The notes: generated by a model not told the origin, from the sequence alone. DNA of 40,063 nucleotides from SB15 sp964639245 (GCA_964639245.1 CAZXCU010000028.1:1-40063), one strand, 5' to 3'. Positions 14,086 to 22,481 are shown, counted from the first letter of the stretch. Numbers and translations: made by a program.

Positions 14086-15795
14086 TTAGAGGTCGTTTTT
14101 GCTGATGAGATAATTGCCGACTGCCAGATGCGGCAAGCCGGATTTTTCAAATACATCAATCGCCGCCTCCGGTGTTCCCACAATCGGGAAGCCGTGCAAA
14201 TTAAACGACGTGTTCAAAATCACCCCGCGTCCAGTTTTTTCCTCAAAGCGCTTTAACACACGGTACATATCAGGATTGTGTTTTTCTTCCAAGACCTGCG
14301 GGCGGGCGCTGCGGTCATAGGGGTGAATCGCGGCGGTCATCTGGTCGCGCACAGCAGGCGGCGTGTCAAACGACAAAATCATATACGGCGCACGGATATT
14401 TTTCGGGTTGACCAAGTATTCATCGGCGCGGCTGTCCAGAATCATCGGCGCAAACGGCATCCAGAAATCACGCTGCTTGACCATGTAATTGATGATTTCC
14501 ACCACACGCGGTTTGGTGGGGTCTGCCAGAATTGAGCGATTGCCCAAGGCACGCGCCCCAAATTCCATTTTGCCCCGCGCCCGCGCCACAATTTCGCCCT
14601 CCACCAGCAAATCGGCAATGCGGTCATCAATATTTTCAAGATGCTGCACCGTCCAATTTTTGCCCGCCGAGCGTTTTTCCACCGCGTTTTTGGTGTCCAA
14701 CGGGTCAAAATCAGCCCCGTAATAAAAATCCTCAATCGGGGGAATGTTTTTGTTGCCGTGTTCGGCTTCCAACCAGTAGGCCGCGCCCATCGCGTTGGTT
14801 TCATCCCCGCAAGAGGGGAAGACAAACAAATCTTCGACTTCGGGCAGTTCCATGATGAGCTTGTTGGCCTTCACATTCATGAACACCCCGCCGCTTAAGG
14901 CGACTTTGCGGATTCCCGTGTGGGCAATCGCATTTTTAACCCATTTTTCCAGCATTTTTTCAGTGTAGAGCTGCACCCCCGCCGCAATCGAATCGAAGCG
15001 GTGAAATTCAAGTTCTTTCCGCAAATAGGGATAAATAATCGGCGCGGGGGGTTTGCCGGAATTGCGCTGCCATGTCAAACTACCGTCCGAGGGTAGGGGC
15101 ATATAGGCAAACAAAATATCCGCCACCGCCTGCCCGCGTTTTTCATCGGCATAGGGCGCGAGTCCCATCAATTTGTATTCGTGTTCTAGCGGCACCATGC
15201 CCAGATAAAAGGTGATGCTGCTGTAAATGCTGCCGAGTGATTCCGAACGTCCGACGCTGGCGATACGCTCCAATTTGCCATCCCGCCCGATGTTGACCGA
15301 CGCGCACAATTCATCGCCCGCGCCATCGGCAGTTAAAACCAGAATCGGCTCATCGTATTTGCCCCACCCATAATAGGCAGCGGCGGCGTGCGCCATGTGA
15401 TGTTCCACAAATTTGACTTTGTTTTCAGGGAAACCAATGCTGCGGGCTTGTTCCAGGCGTTTTTCGCGCCGACGATTTTTATAAATTCCCATGACGGGAG
15501 TTTGGCGGGTCACTTGCAACATTTTGCCATACCAGCCCGTGTTGCGCCGACGCGACTCGATGCTTTCATCCCGACTCATGCCCGGCGGAATGTGATAGCC
15601 GTTGTAGGTCAGAAAATCTATGTCGCTAACGTTTAACCCGGTCATTTTGAAAAGATAGTCAATGGATTGAACCGGGAATCCATTCCAATTTTTCTCCATG
15701 CGGAGGCGTTCTTCTTGAATCGCCGCTTCGACCTTGCCATTGACGACAATCGCAGCGCTGGCGGTGTGTCCGTCGTGTATACCGAGAATTTTCAT
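14086..15795 (-). CDS. Carbamoyltransferase (NodU/CmcH family)
   Basis: A 569-residue enzyme from ATG 15795; the GTG or TTG codons upstream add only GFKRGT-like residues and AGGGG precedes this ATG. The N-terminal YrdC-independent kinase-like fold shows MKILGIHDGHTASAAI, then HHMAHAAAAYYGWG and LTADGAGDE, and later LSGGVFMNVKAN. The C-terminal part has GKMEFGARALGNRSILADP and LNTSFNLHGFPIV, all typical of O-carbamoyltransferases. The family moves a carbamoyl group from carbamoyl phosphate, via an adenylated intermediate, to a hydroxyl of a sugar or antibiotic. It follows the DUF354 and methyltransferase genes on the same strand, so a joint role in decorating a glycan is likely. Confidence 0.93.
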   Translation of the reverse strand: MKILGIHDGHTASAAIVVNGKVEAAIQEERLRMEKNWNGFPVQSIDYLFKMTGLNVSDIDFLTYNGYHIPPGMSRDESIESRRRNTGWYGKMLQVTRQTPVMGIYKNRRREKRLEQARSIGFPENKVKFVEHHMAHAAAAYYGWGKYDEPILVLTADGAGDELCASVNIGRDGKLERIASVGRSESLGSIYSSITFYLGMVPLEHEYKLMGLAPYADEKRGQAVADILFAYMPLPSDGSLTWQRNSGKPPAPIIYPYLRKELEFHRFDSIAAGVQLYTEKMLEKWVKNAIAHTGIRKVALSGGVFMNVKANKLIMELPEVEDLFVFPSCGDETNAMGAAYWLEAEHGNKNIPPIEDFYYGADFDPLDTKNAVEKRSAGKNWTVQHLENIDDRIADLLVEGEIVARARGKMEFGARALGNRSILADPTKPRVVEIINYMVKQRDFWMPFAPMILDSRADEYLVNPKNIRAPYMILSFDTPPAVRDQMTAAIHPYDRSARPQVLEEKHNPDMYRVLKRFEEKTGRGVILNTSFNLHGFPIVGTPEAAIDVFEKSGLPHLAVGNYLISKNDL

Positions 15796-15805
15796 AGTAC
15801 CCCTT

Positions 15806-15898
15806 TTGAACCCCATCCCCTAACCCCTTACCCCTATAAAAAGGGGAAGGGGAATCCACCCCTCTCCTCATTTTGGGAGGGGGGACGGGGGTGAGGGA
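15806..15898. repeat. C/G-run intergenic repeat
   Basis: The short gap between the carbamoyltransferase and DUF354 genes is filled with C runs then G runs: CCCCATCCCCTAACCCC, a CCCCT-ATAAAA-AGGGG stem, and CCCTCTCC...GGGAGGGGGG. Related sequence occurs at 34738-34838 and, inside a gene, at 16227-16319. Confidence 0.7.
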
Positions 15899-15902
15899 AA
15901 AT

Positions 15903-16991
15903 CTATATCGTTTTATCTACCAAATTCATCAGCCACGCGGTGACATCAATTTTATCGCGCAGCATCCGCTCGCGGCGCAATTGCCAGATGGTTTTTAAAT
16001 CCGGCTGCCGCAGCATTTTTTCAATTTTTTGGAGGGCGGGCTGTTCTTGGTCGAACAAATAACTCAGTTGATAGGTGTCCTGTTGTTCGAGAATATACCC
16101 CATGCGGCGGGTGTTAATCAAAATACTCGGTGTGCCGAGTACCGCCGATTCGGAGGCCGCCGTCACCCCTTCGCCCACATACATCGTCGCATAGGCCAGA
16201 AAATGGTGCATGGCATCGGCGTTTAATACCTCACCCCCTTGCCCCCTCTCCAAAGCATAGGAGAGGGAGAGCTGAAGCCCTTCCTCATTGCGATGGGGAA
16301 GGATTTGGGATGGGGTCAGCAGCACAGGCGGGTTTTTCTCCAGCGATAGCACCACCCGCCCATGTTGAAGCAACATCGCCAGTAATTTTTCCTTGCCTGC
16401 CGCTGTGAAACCGCTTTCACCTGCGTCATGGGCTGCATCCCAGCTAATGAAGCGCACCACGAAAAAAGTCTCATCGGGTTCAAGCGGCGCGATTTTGGCA
16501 GGGTCGGGGGTGAAATGATTGGGATGCAAATAGGCCAATTCATGCCAACCCGCGTACCGCAACATTTTTTTCCCAAAGTCATGCCCAAAACAGTCCGGCA
16601 CGCAGATAATATCCGTGAAGGGGCGGTAAATCGCGGCTTGTCCGACTGAATCCTCCGTATCATCCAGTGTGATATGCGGCACACCCAAAATTTTGCTGGC
16701 AAAAGCTGCCATTGGCGACCCCACGCTCAAAATCACGTCCGGTTTGAAGCGCCGCCCCACCTGTACCAATTTGCGTGTCCGATTGACCAATTCCAGCGCC
16801 AGATTCAGTTTGCCCGGTTTCCGCACACTAATCATTTGATAGGGCAACTCATAGGCACGCAGCAAATGGCGAATCACATCTTTATCGGCGGCGGTCAGAT
16901 ACACCGAGTCGCCGCGCTGCTGCCAGAGTCGCGCCGCATTGCGAAACACATGTACATGCGCCGGATGGTTAATATCAATCAGGACATTCAT
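15903..16991 (-). CDS. DUF354 GT-B-like protein
   Basis: A 362-residue protein with the DUF354 start MNVLIDINHPAHVHVFRNA, the loop SVGSPMAAFASKILGVPHITLDDTE, and the late motif FLAYATMYVGEGVTAASESAVLGTPSI (in outline). The fold is like UDP-GlcNAc 2-epimerase and other GT-B enzymes; a nucleotide-sugar substrate is likely but not identified. Residues about 225-255 (PSQILPHRNEEGLQ... ALERGQGGEV) do not look like the family and are encoded by a repeat that elsewhere is intergenic. The ATG overlaps the stop of the methyltransferase gene by 4 bp, showing translational coupling. The carbamoyltransferase follows. Confidence 0.85.
   Translation of the reverse strand: MNVLIDINHPAHVHVFRNAARLWQQRGDSVYLTAADKDVIRHLLRAYELPYQMISVRKPGKLNLALELVNRTRKLVQVGRRFKPDVILSVGSPMAAFASKILGVPHITLDDTEDSVGQAAIYRPFTDIICVPDCFGHDFGKKMLRYAGWHELAYLHPNHFTPDPAKIAPLEPDETFFVVRFISWDAAHDAGESGFTAAGKEKLLAMLLQHGRVVLSLEKNPPVLLTPSQILPHRNEEGLQLSLSYALERGQGGEVLNADAMHHFLAYATMYVGEGVTAASESAVLGTPSILINTRRMGYILEQQDTYQLSYLFDQEQPALQKIEKMLRQPDLKTIWQLRRERMLRDKIDVTAWLMNLVDKTI
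16227..16319. repeat. Intergenic-type repeat inserted in frame in the DUF354 gene
   Basis: The 93 bp (31 codons) read on the + strand as CCTCACCCCCTTGCCCC, CTCTCCAAAGCATAGGAGAG, then a segment rich in GGGGAAGG and TGGGGTCAG. The stem CTCTCC-AAAGCATA-GGAGAG resembles that in the family A element (CTCCCC-AAAGCATT-GGGGAG at about 2490). It falls where the gene is locally alien to its family and keeps the frame open. Confidence 0.75.
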
Positions 16992-17728
16992 TTTTTCTGC
17001 GCGACGGTAATCACATTCGGGCTAATCGCTAGGCGTTTGTGCAGCCGCAAGCCGCGTTCCACCGCCACAAACGCATCCACCCAATAGGTATCGTTACTGC
17101 GCGGGAGGAGTGTCCACGCATAGCCCCGCGCTTCGCGGATGAAAAAACCCGCTGCTTGCAGCGCCGTGTTGTATTCCTCATGCGAGACCTGATAAAAAAG
17201 TTCCTGTTCTTTGGTGGAAATCTGTTTTAGCCGCGCATAGGTCTTGTAAAGCAACCCTTTGATACTGCTTTTGTTGTCCCATGTGATGAACAGCAGACCA
17301 TTCGGTTTGAGGACGCGGTGAATCTCACGGAAAAATTGATGGCGGTCTTGAATCATGCCGATCATCTGCACCGCAAACACCATCTGGAAGGTTTCGTCCG
17401 GTGCAGGAAGATATTCGACATTGGCTTTGGCGCTGGAAATATTCGGATGGCGCTGTTGGGCAATTTTGAGGACGCTTAAATCACGGTCAAGCAGCACCAC
17501 CTGATGCCCTTTTTCGGCAACCCAGTTTGACCAGCGCCCCGTCCCCCCGCCTAAATCAAGCACTTTGCCCGGTTCTTGGGGCAGATACGGCTGGAATAAG
17601 GTTTTTTCGGTGCGGTCATAATACTGCCCCATGCGGCAGGTGTTCATCAAATCTACAGTATGTTGTTGAGCCAAACGTGAATCGTCCTTTCCGCCGCATA
17701 TTGTCACGATAGGACATGCGAACGTCAA
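16988..17728 (-). CDS. Class I SAM-dependent methyltransferase
   Basis: A 246-residue protein. Motif I is VLDLGGGTGRWSNW at about residues 56-69, followed by VVLLDRD (motif II acidic residue), AKANVEYLPAPDETF and VFAVQMIGMIQD, then RVLKPNGLLFITWDN, all in the standard order. The start chosen is TTG 17728, because GAGGAG lies 6 nt upstream at the end of the preceding remnant gene; TTG 17674 and ATG 17647 are alternatives. The acceptor is unknown. It overlaps the DUF354 start by 4 bp and lies upstream of the carbamoyltransferase, so methylation of a sugar or secondary product is plausible. Confidence 0.9.
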   Translation of the reverse strand: MTFACPIVTICGGKDDSRLAQQHTVDLMNTCRMGQYYDRTEKTLFQPYLPQEPGKVLDLGGGTGRWSNWVAEKGHQVVLLDRDLSVLKIAQQRHPNISSAKANVEYLPAPDETFQMVFAVQMIGMIQDRHQFFREIHRVLKPNGLLFITWDNKSSIKGLLYKTYARLKQISTKEQELFYQVSHEEYNTALQAAGFFIREARGYAWTLLPRSNDTYWVDAFVAVERGLRLHKRLAISPNVITVAQKK

Positions 17729-17731
17729 GGC

Positions 17732-18058
17732 TTACTCCTCAAATTTCACGCCAATCAACATCACCCATGTATAAACGCGCTCGTAGGTTAAGACCACCCG
17801 GAAATAGTCCGGCGCGGGAGTGGGCATGTCTTTTAATTCACCCTCTTTCAAGAACACAACCGGAATGTCACCTTCAAAATAGGCCATAAAAGGTATCAAC
17901 ATCAGCGCATCGCCAATCAACAAGGCATCGTTGGGCTGGCGGTGGTTTTCGATATACGCCACCACCCGCATCACCGATTCGTCGTACCACAGACTCACCC
18001 CGTCCAGTTGAAAAACACCCGTAAAAAATCCAATCAAAAGTATCAGCAGGGTAGCGAA
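17732..18058 (-). pseudogene. C-terminal remnant of a GT-C glycosyltransferase
   Basis: The open frame runs from just after a TGA at 18059-18061 to the stop at 17732, about 108 codons, with no proper start codon and no ribosome binding site. It begins within a membrane segment (FATLLILLIGFFTGVFQ) and continues as an exterior segment, VVAYIENHRQPNDALLIGDA, the style of the C-terminal region in ArnT/PMT-like enzymes. Catalytic parts are missing. The neighbouring upstream gene is unrelated, so the 5' part was probably lost by deletion. The last codons still carry the ribosome binding site for the methyltransferase. Confidence 0.6.
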
Positions 18059-18086
18059 TCAAAAATAAGCAGGTCGTTGTATGCGG

Positions 18087-18527
18087 TTAATTGGCTTTCT
18101 CAGGGATTAATTGGGATTCCAGCCATGCCAGCGCCGAATCATAGCGGGTAAACACACGCTCATGAACATTTTTATACTTGCCACGATTGCGTCGGAAGAA
18201 CAAACTGACCATGCGCGTAAACAACGTTTCACCGAGCAGTACCGCCACATAGGTTTCATTTTTCGGGTCATCCGGCACGGCGGAATAGGTATCTTCCGCC
18301 CGTTTCAAGCTGTACGGTGTAATGCCCTGATTTTTATGCGACAGATTGTGGAAAATGAGAATCGGTGAGCCTGCCGACCAGCCCCGCGCTGTCTCCATCA
18401 CTACCTCAGCCCAAGTATCAATCGCATCCCGCGCCATATTGCCTTCGGTTTTAATTTCCACCAAGCGCCCATCATGCCGCCAGATGCGCTGAATACCATA
18501 GTCAAACTGTTCGACTCGTTCGTCCAT
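18087..18527 (-). CDS. Tandem paralogue 1, STAS/SpoIIAA-like hypothetical
   Basis: About 146 residues from ATG 18527, chosen because the paralogue next door begins at the matching place; GGGGTAG precedes it. The core is IKTEGNMARDAIDTWAEVV, NLSHKNQGITPYSLKR, and an end with FTRYDSALAWLESQL. The size and the closing F-x6-A-x-x-WL pattern recall SpoIIAA-like/STAS proteins, but I cannot place it in a named family. It is about 40 percent identical by eye to the next gene, with the block SHKNQG(I/V)TPY nearly invariant. Function unknown. Confidence 0.7.
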   Translation of the reverse strand: MDERVEQFDYGIQRIWRHDGRLVEIKTEGNMARDAIDTWAEVVMETARGWSAGSPILIFHNLSHKNQGITPYSLKRAEDTYSAVPDDPKNETYVAVLLGETLFTRMVSLFFRRNRGKYKNVHERVFTRYDSALAWLESQLIPEKAN

Positions 18528-18605
18528 GACTACCCCGTTTTCACATTCCCAATTCACCACTATAGGTAAAATTCCTCTGATTGGCAAACAGGCTCGCAGA
18601 TTATT

Positions 18606-19049
18606 TTACTCCTCCGTGCCAGCTTCATAATCATACACAGCGCGTTGGGCTTCTAGCCACACCAAGCCCTCCGCCTGTGTTCCCACAATTTTCACCTCCA
18701 CATTTTCAGGAAAACCTGTTCCCCGTCGAATTAAGGAAAAGGCCATTTTCACCAACATCGGGTTTCTAAACACGATTGCCATATACACAGCACCACGACG
18801 GGATAAATGCCGTTGAATATCCTTGTTGCGCTTCATACCATAAGGGGTTACCCCCTGATTTTTGTGGGACAAATCTTGCAACATAAAAATAGAATCATCA
18901 GACTGCCCTTGATGCAGCAGGCGAATCACCAAGTCCGCCCACACATCAATTGCCTCACGAGACATATCGCCTTGCGTTTCAATGACAGCAATCTGCCCGT
19001 TTCCCATCCAATGCAAGGTCACCCCATAACCAAAATCTTCTTTTTCCAT
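18606..19049 (-). CDS. Tandem paralogue 2, STAS/SpoIIAA-like hypothetical
   Basis: About 147 residues from ATG 19049, with a strong GGGGAGG 10 nt upstream; in-frame codons up to 19103 are less likely. It shares with the neighbour the blocks IETQGDMSREAIDVWADLV and DLSHKNQGVTPYGMKR, and the pattern of FSLIRRG...NVEVKIV and GLVWLEAQ near the end. It differs in a longer acidic C terminus. The two genes are on the same strand, 78 bp apart, and arose by tandem duplication. No catalytic residue pattern is evident. Function unknown. Confidence 0.75.
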   Translation of the reverse strand: MEKEDFGYGVTLHWMGNGQIAVIETQGDMSREAIDVWADLVIRLLHQGQSDDSIFMLQDLSHKNQGVTPYGMKRNKDIQRHLSRRGAVYMAIVFRNPMLVKMAFSLIRRGTGFPENVEVKIVGTQAEGLVWLEAQRAVYDYEAGTEE

Positions 19050-19120
19050 AAAATTATCGCCTCCCCTAAAACCCTCGTTTGATGTTATAACACCATCAAC
19101 CAAAAAAAGAGAGAATTTTC

Positions 19121-19546
19121 ATGAAACCGGGACGCGATTATATCGGGGTAGGGGTGGGCGCGATGATTTTTAATGCCCGGGGCGAAGTTTTTCTGGCACA
19201 GCGCGGCCCCAAAGCCAACAACGAACGCGGTTGCTGGGAATTTCCCGGCGGGCGGGTCGAATTTGGCGAAAAACTGGCTGATGCGATTCGCCGTGAAATC
19301 CGCGAAGAATACAGCATGGACATTGAAATCACCGCACTTTTAAGCGTGGACGACCACATTTTGCCGGATGAAGGCCAGCATTGGGTTTCGCCCACCTTTT
19401 TAGCCAAACATCTCCACGGCGAACCACGCATCAATGAACCCGAAAAATGCACCGGAATCGGTTGGTTCAGCTTGGACACATTGCCAGCGCCGCTTTCGGT
19501 CATTACCCAAATGGATGTTACGACCTATCGGCAAAAATTCGGATAA
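19121..19546 (+). CDS. Nudix hydrolase
   Basis: A 141-residue protein with the Nudix box GGRVEFGEKLADAIRREIREE at about residues 43-63, in outline G-x5-E-x7-R-E-x2-E-E. The usual Gly after EE is replaced by Ser-Met (EEYSMDI), a tolerated variation. The start MKPGRDYIGVGVGAMIFN leads directly into the first beta strand, as in MutT/ADP-ribose type enzymes. It hydrolyses a nucleoside diphosphate linked to some moiety; the substrate is not evident. GAGAGAA precedes the ATG. It is divergent from the paralogue pair and convergent with the patatin gene. Confidence 0.92.
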   Translation: MKPGRDYIGVGVGAMIFNARGEVFLAQRGPKANNERGCWEFPGGRVEFGEKLADAIRREIREEYSMDIEITALLSVDDHILPDEGQHWVSPTFLAKHLHGEPRINEPEKCTGIGWFSLDTLPAPLSVITQMDVTTYRQKFG

Positions 19547-19607
19547 AAATTCCTTGCCAATTTTGAGAATGTGTGTTCTAATAGTGAAAAATTTCTTAAA
19601 GGTACGC

Positions 19608-19640
19608 GCCCTCTATGGTCTTTTGAGGATCATGGAGGGC
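19608..19640. terminator. Terminator between Nudix and patatin genes
   Basis: GCCCTCTATGGTC (19608-19620) pairs with GATCATGGAGGGC (19628-19640), allowing two G-U pairs, around a 7-nt loop. A run of six T lies at 19651-19656, a little far for a classic + strand terminator. It stands between convergent genes. Confidence 0.6.
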
Positions 19641-19654
19641 AGCAGGGCAATTTT

Positions 19655-20800
19655 TTAGGATGCCCCGAACTTCAACTTAAATGCTTTTTCTGCTGCCTGA
19701 TAGCCCAGTTGAATTAAATCACGGCTGGCAGGTTCGTCATAATCAATGATGCGGGCGGCGGGTAAAAAATGCTCCGGCGCAATAATCACATCCTCCACCA
19801 AGCGGTGGGTTTGCTCTTGCCCCAAGCGAAGCTGCTGTTTTGCCAATTTGTTAAATGACCGTTGCAGCTTGAGGCTAATCCGAAACGAAGCCAGCAACCC
19901 CCAATCCAATGTCCATGTGAAGGCTTCGCCAAAATCCTGTGGAATTTCTTGAGCGCGGGAGGGGGGTGTTTCGCCGCTTTCCCACCACGGATTGAGCAGC
20001 ACAATCACCACTTCCATCGGTTCTTCAATCGGACGACCCCGCAGCGCGTCAAAGGCCGGGCCAAGCGGCGTATTGGCCACAATTGCCCCATCCCAGAACA
20101 AAGTACCATCCACATCTTTTGTCCATGGGTAGACCAATGGAATACTACAACTAGCGATGATGCGCTCAATAGTCACCCCATGCCGCACATCCCGCCGAAA
20201 TTCGCCGGTCTGTTCCTTAATCACGGTGCGGTTACAGAAATTGACCGCTTCGCCTGTCCGAATGTTCGTTGCGCTAATGAACAGCGTTTTTTCACTCTGG
20301 GCGATTTTTTTCTCGTCCAATTTCAGGCGGCTTTTGAGGGTTTCTTTCAACGGGGCGGTATCCAGCAAATTGCTCCACCGTCCAATCAGCCAATCGCCGA
20401 CTTTTTCTGGCAAAAAGGGAACGGGCGGCCAAAATTCGGAAGCGTTCGGAGACATGGCCTTGTCCCGTGAGAGCTGTGGCAGGCGCGTGCCAATCGACTG
20501 CTTCAAAAACCAGTTCATCAAGCGGCGGGTCATGATGCCCATACCCGGCGGCAACCCTTGAATATCATGTTCACGCAGCGACAGCCAAAACGCAATCAAT
20601 TCATCGGGGGTGATGCCCTGAGTAATCGCAGCCCCATTCACTGCCCCAATCGATGTTCCCACCACAATATCAGGACTCCATGCGTCTTGATGTTCCGCGT
20701 CCACCCCCTGTTTATTTTTTTCACACAGATATTTGTAAACGCCTGCATGGAACGCTCCCCGTCCCCCTCCCCCGGATAGTACGAGTGCGCGTATGGTCAT
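19655..20800 (-). CDS. Patatin-like phospholipase
   Basis: A 381-residue protein from ATG 20800; a GTG-type start at 20833 would add 11 residues. The oxyanion loop GGGGRGAFHAG is at about residues 10-20, and the nucleophile motif is GTSIG with Ser near residue 50. The acidic residue of the Ser-Asp dyad is in FWDGAIVANTPLG; the usual DGG is DGA here. The C-terminal third is helical with LKLQRSFNKLAKQQLRL. Such enzymes hydrolyse membrane or storage lipids; some act as toxins or effectors, but no secretion signal is present. Gene placement does not show a partner. Confidence 0.9.
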   Translation of the reverse strand: MTIRALVLSGGGGRGAFHAGVYKYLCEKNKQGVDAEHQDAWSPDIVVGTSIGAVNGAAITQGITPDELIAFWLSLREHDIQGLPPGMGIMTRRLMNWFLKQSIGTRLPQLSRDKAMSPNASEFWPPVPFLPEKVGDWLIGRWSNLLDTAPLKETLKSRLKLDEKKIAQSEKTLFISATNIRTGEAVNFCNRTVIKEQTGEFRRDVRHGVTIERIIASCSIPLVYPWTKDVDGTLFWDGAIVANTPLGPAFDALRGRPIEEPMEVVIVLLNPWWESGETPPSRAQEIPQDFGEAFTWTLDWGLLASFRISLKLQRSFNKLAKQQLRLGQEQTHRLVEDVIIAPEHFLPAARIIDYDEPASRDLIQLGYQAAEKAFKLKFGAS

Positions 20801-20909
20801 GTGGTTTGAATCCCGTTGTGAATTTTTCCCCAATTATAAACACAAGGTAGGCACGAACTCAAAATTTTGCCTATACTGAAACGTGGCATGTTGAATGATG
20901 GGTTGAACC

Positions 20910-21875
20910 ATGAACGTCGAAACACTCAAACTTTATGACACGCTGGATCTTTCCGAGCGCCAATTGCCCCTCATCACGGTCAAAGGCCAAGCCGAAGGTG
21001 CAAAAATCTGGCTGGTCGCCACCGCACATGGCAACGAACTCACAGGGATTGAAGTTATTCACCGGGTGTTGGAAATTTTAAAAACGTCGCCACTTCAACG
21101 CGGGACACTTTACGCCATGCCGCTGCTCAACCCGATGGCAAATGAACTGCTCCAGCGCAACACCCCGCAGGACAACGAAAATTTGAATCGTGCCTACCCC
21201 GGCAGTCCGACAGGCAGTTTCACTGACCGCTTGGCGCATACCATTTATCAGGCGATTCTGGAACGGGGCGCGGATGTCGTCTTAGATTTGCATACGATGG
21301 CCGTTAGCCGCACGCTGCCCTTTGTCATTTTAGACCGTCCGCATGACCCCACCCGCCAAGCACCGCTTGAAGCGCTGGCAGACATTTTCGGGTTAACGGT
21401 GGTTTATGATTATCCTCTGGCGGAATATGCGGCTCAGAATTTAGACGGTTGCTTAAGCGGTACGCTTTTAAATCGAGACAATATTTTGTCTTACACCGTA
21501 GAAATTGGCCCCGCGAACATTCTCCAGCCAACTTTTGTTGAGGCGGGGGTGCAAGGGGTGCTGAATATTCTCAATCATTTTGACATGCTCCCCCATGAAC
21601 ACCAGTATCATCCCACCCGCCAAACCCGCCCCTACCGTCTACGCCGCGATTCGAGCCTGCGGGCAACCCACACGGGCATTCTGGAGTATCTGGTGCAACC
21701 GGGCGATTCCTTTGCAGCAGGCCAACCCCTCGTGCGTATTAAAAATATTCTTGGCGAAACAGTGAGCATGGTTTCCGCCCCACAGGAAGGGTTTGTTCTG
21801 ACTCTTTCTGAACGTGCGATTGCTTTTCCTGGCATTCAACTCATGCAACTTGCCATCAAAGAAGATGCTACTTAA
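20910..21875 (+). CDS. Succinylglutamate desuccinylase/aspartoacylase-family metallohydrolase
   Basis: A 321-residue protein of the M14-related AstE/ASPA family. Zinc ligands are visible: His40 and Glu43 in TAHGNELTG and His128 in VLDLHTM. The substrate-binding block NLNRAYPG is at 91-98. The C-terminal region (about 235-315) is a beta domain with GILEYLVQPGDSFAAGQPLVRI, similar to a biotinyl-like hammerhead seen in this subfamily. It removes an acyl group from an amino acid or amide; the substrate is unknown. A small gene follows after 35 bp, possibly co-transcribed. Confidence 0.9.
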   Translation: MNVETLKLYDTLDLSERQLPLITVKGQAEGAKIWLVATAHGNELTGIEVIHRVLEILKTSPLQRGTLYAMPLLNPMANELLQRNTPQDNENLNRAYPGSPTGSFTDRLAHTIYQAILERGADVVLDLHTMAVSRTLPFVILDRPHDPTRQAPLEALADIFGLTVVYDYPLAEYAAQNLDGCLSGTLLNRDNILSYTVEIGPANILQPTFVEAGVQGVLNILNHFDMLPHEHQYHPTRQTRPYRLRRDSSLRATHTGILEYLVQPGDSFAAGQPLVRIKNILGETVSMVSAPQEGFVLTLSERAIAFPGIQLMQLAIKEDAT

Positions 21876-21910
21876 CACTACTTTTGTTAGGCTTGCAATA
21901 AGGAGGGTGT

Positions 21911-22126
21911 ATGATGATGAGGGACGAGGGTAAACACATGGACGATTTTAAGACAATCAAAACCAAAATCGAAAAACTGATGGCGCAGGGAAAACTGAAA
22001 ATTGTAAACGACGGGAGTCACTGTTATCACCTTTTCCCCCTCTATGACCCGCACCGCCCCCAAGTCCGTCGGCAAATTATGAAGCCCGTGGCGGCAGCAG
22101 AACCAGATAAATCAACAAAATTGTGA
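21911..22126 (+). CDS. Small hypothetical protein, up to 71 residues
   Basis: AAGGAGG at 21899-21905 sits just before a run of ATGs (21911, 21914), and a further ATG at 21950 has GAGGG upstream, so the protein is 58-71 residues. The sequence is mixed: a helix DDFKTIKTKIEKLMAQGKLKI, shown in outline, then HCYHLFPLYDPHRPQVRRQ. The pattern of a basic helix and a C-terminal HPR-rich tail could be a small nucleic-acid or protein binder. I do not recognise the family. Strong translation signals make it likely to be real. Confidence 0.6.
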   Translation: MMMRDEGKHMDDFKTIKTKIEKLMAQGKLKIVNDGSHCYHLFPLYDPHRPQVRRQIMKPVAAAEPDKSTKL

Positions 22127-22141
22127 AGAAATGTTTGCAAT

Positions 22142-22162
22142 TTGCAAAAAAACCGTTACACT
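22142..22162 (+). promoter_or_regulatory. Promoter of the 67-residue gene
   Basis: TTGCAA is present twice, at 22135-22140 and 22142-22147, and TACACT at 22157-22162. Spacing from the first TTGCAA is 16 bp; the second is too close for a standard -35. Transcription would begin near 22169 and end at the hairpin at 22450. Confidence 0.5.
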
Positions 22163-22217
22163 GTTAAATGTAGTCAGGTGAGCGTCAGATTAACGTTTCC
22201 AATTGGAAGGGTATCGT

Positions 22218-22421
22218 ATGCAAAGCAAGTTCGTGAATGACCGCCGGGAAGCTGCCGAAATGTACTGGGAACTTCTCAATGCTTCTCCTCAGATGCGCCG
22301 TTCGTTACAAAATCTCAATACCTACCTCCGCAATTACGAAGCAGGCAAAGTCAACCCCCTCCAGCAAACCACTGCACTCCCCAACCTCAATGAAACAAAG
22401 AAAACAAAACTGCCTTTCTAA
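22218..22421 (+). CDS. Small hypothetical protein, 67 residues
   Basis: The start is ATG 22218 with GGAAGGG 7 nt ahead; a TTG at 22203 overlaps that site. The protein is predicted helical (FVNDRREAAEMYWELLNASP, LQNLNTYLRNYEAG) with a basic, unstructured tail ending KKTKLPF. It has its own probable promoter and a terminator 29 bp after the stop, so it is a single-gene unit. I recognise no family. Single short helical proteins with dedicated signals are often regulators, but nothing here proves it. Confidence 0.65.
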   Translation: MQSKFVNDRREAAEMYWELLNASPQMRRSLQNLNTYLRNYEAGKVNPLQQTTALPNLNETKKTKLPF

Positions 22422-22449
22422 CAACTGAATAGTCCAAAATTCACTGCCA

Positions 22450-22480
22450 GAGGGTAGCCATGCGTGTTGCCCTCTTTTTG
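22450..22480. terminator. Rho-independent terminator
   Basis: AGAGGG (22450-22455) and CCCTCT (22471-22476) with extra wobble pairs inside, followed by TTTTT to 22480. It ends the 67-residue gene. The globin gene on the other strand stops 2 bp away. Confidence 0.8.
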
Positions 22481-22481
22481 T

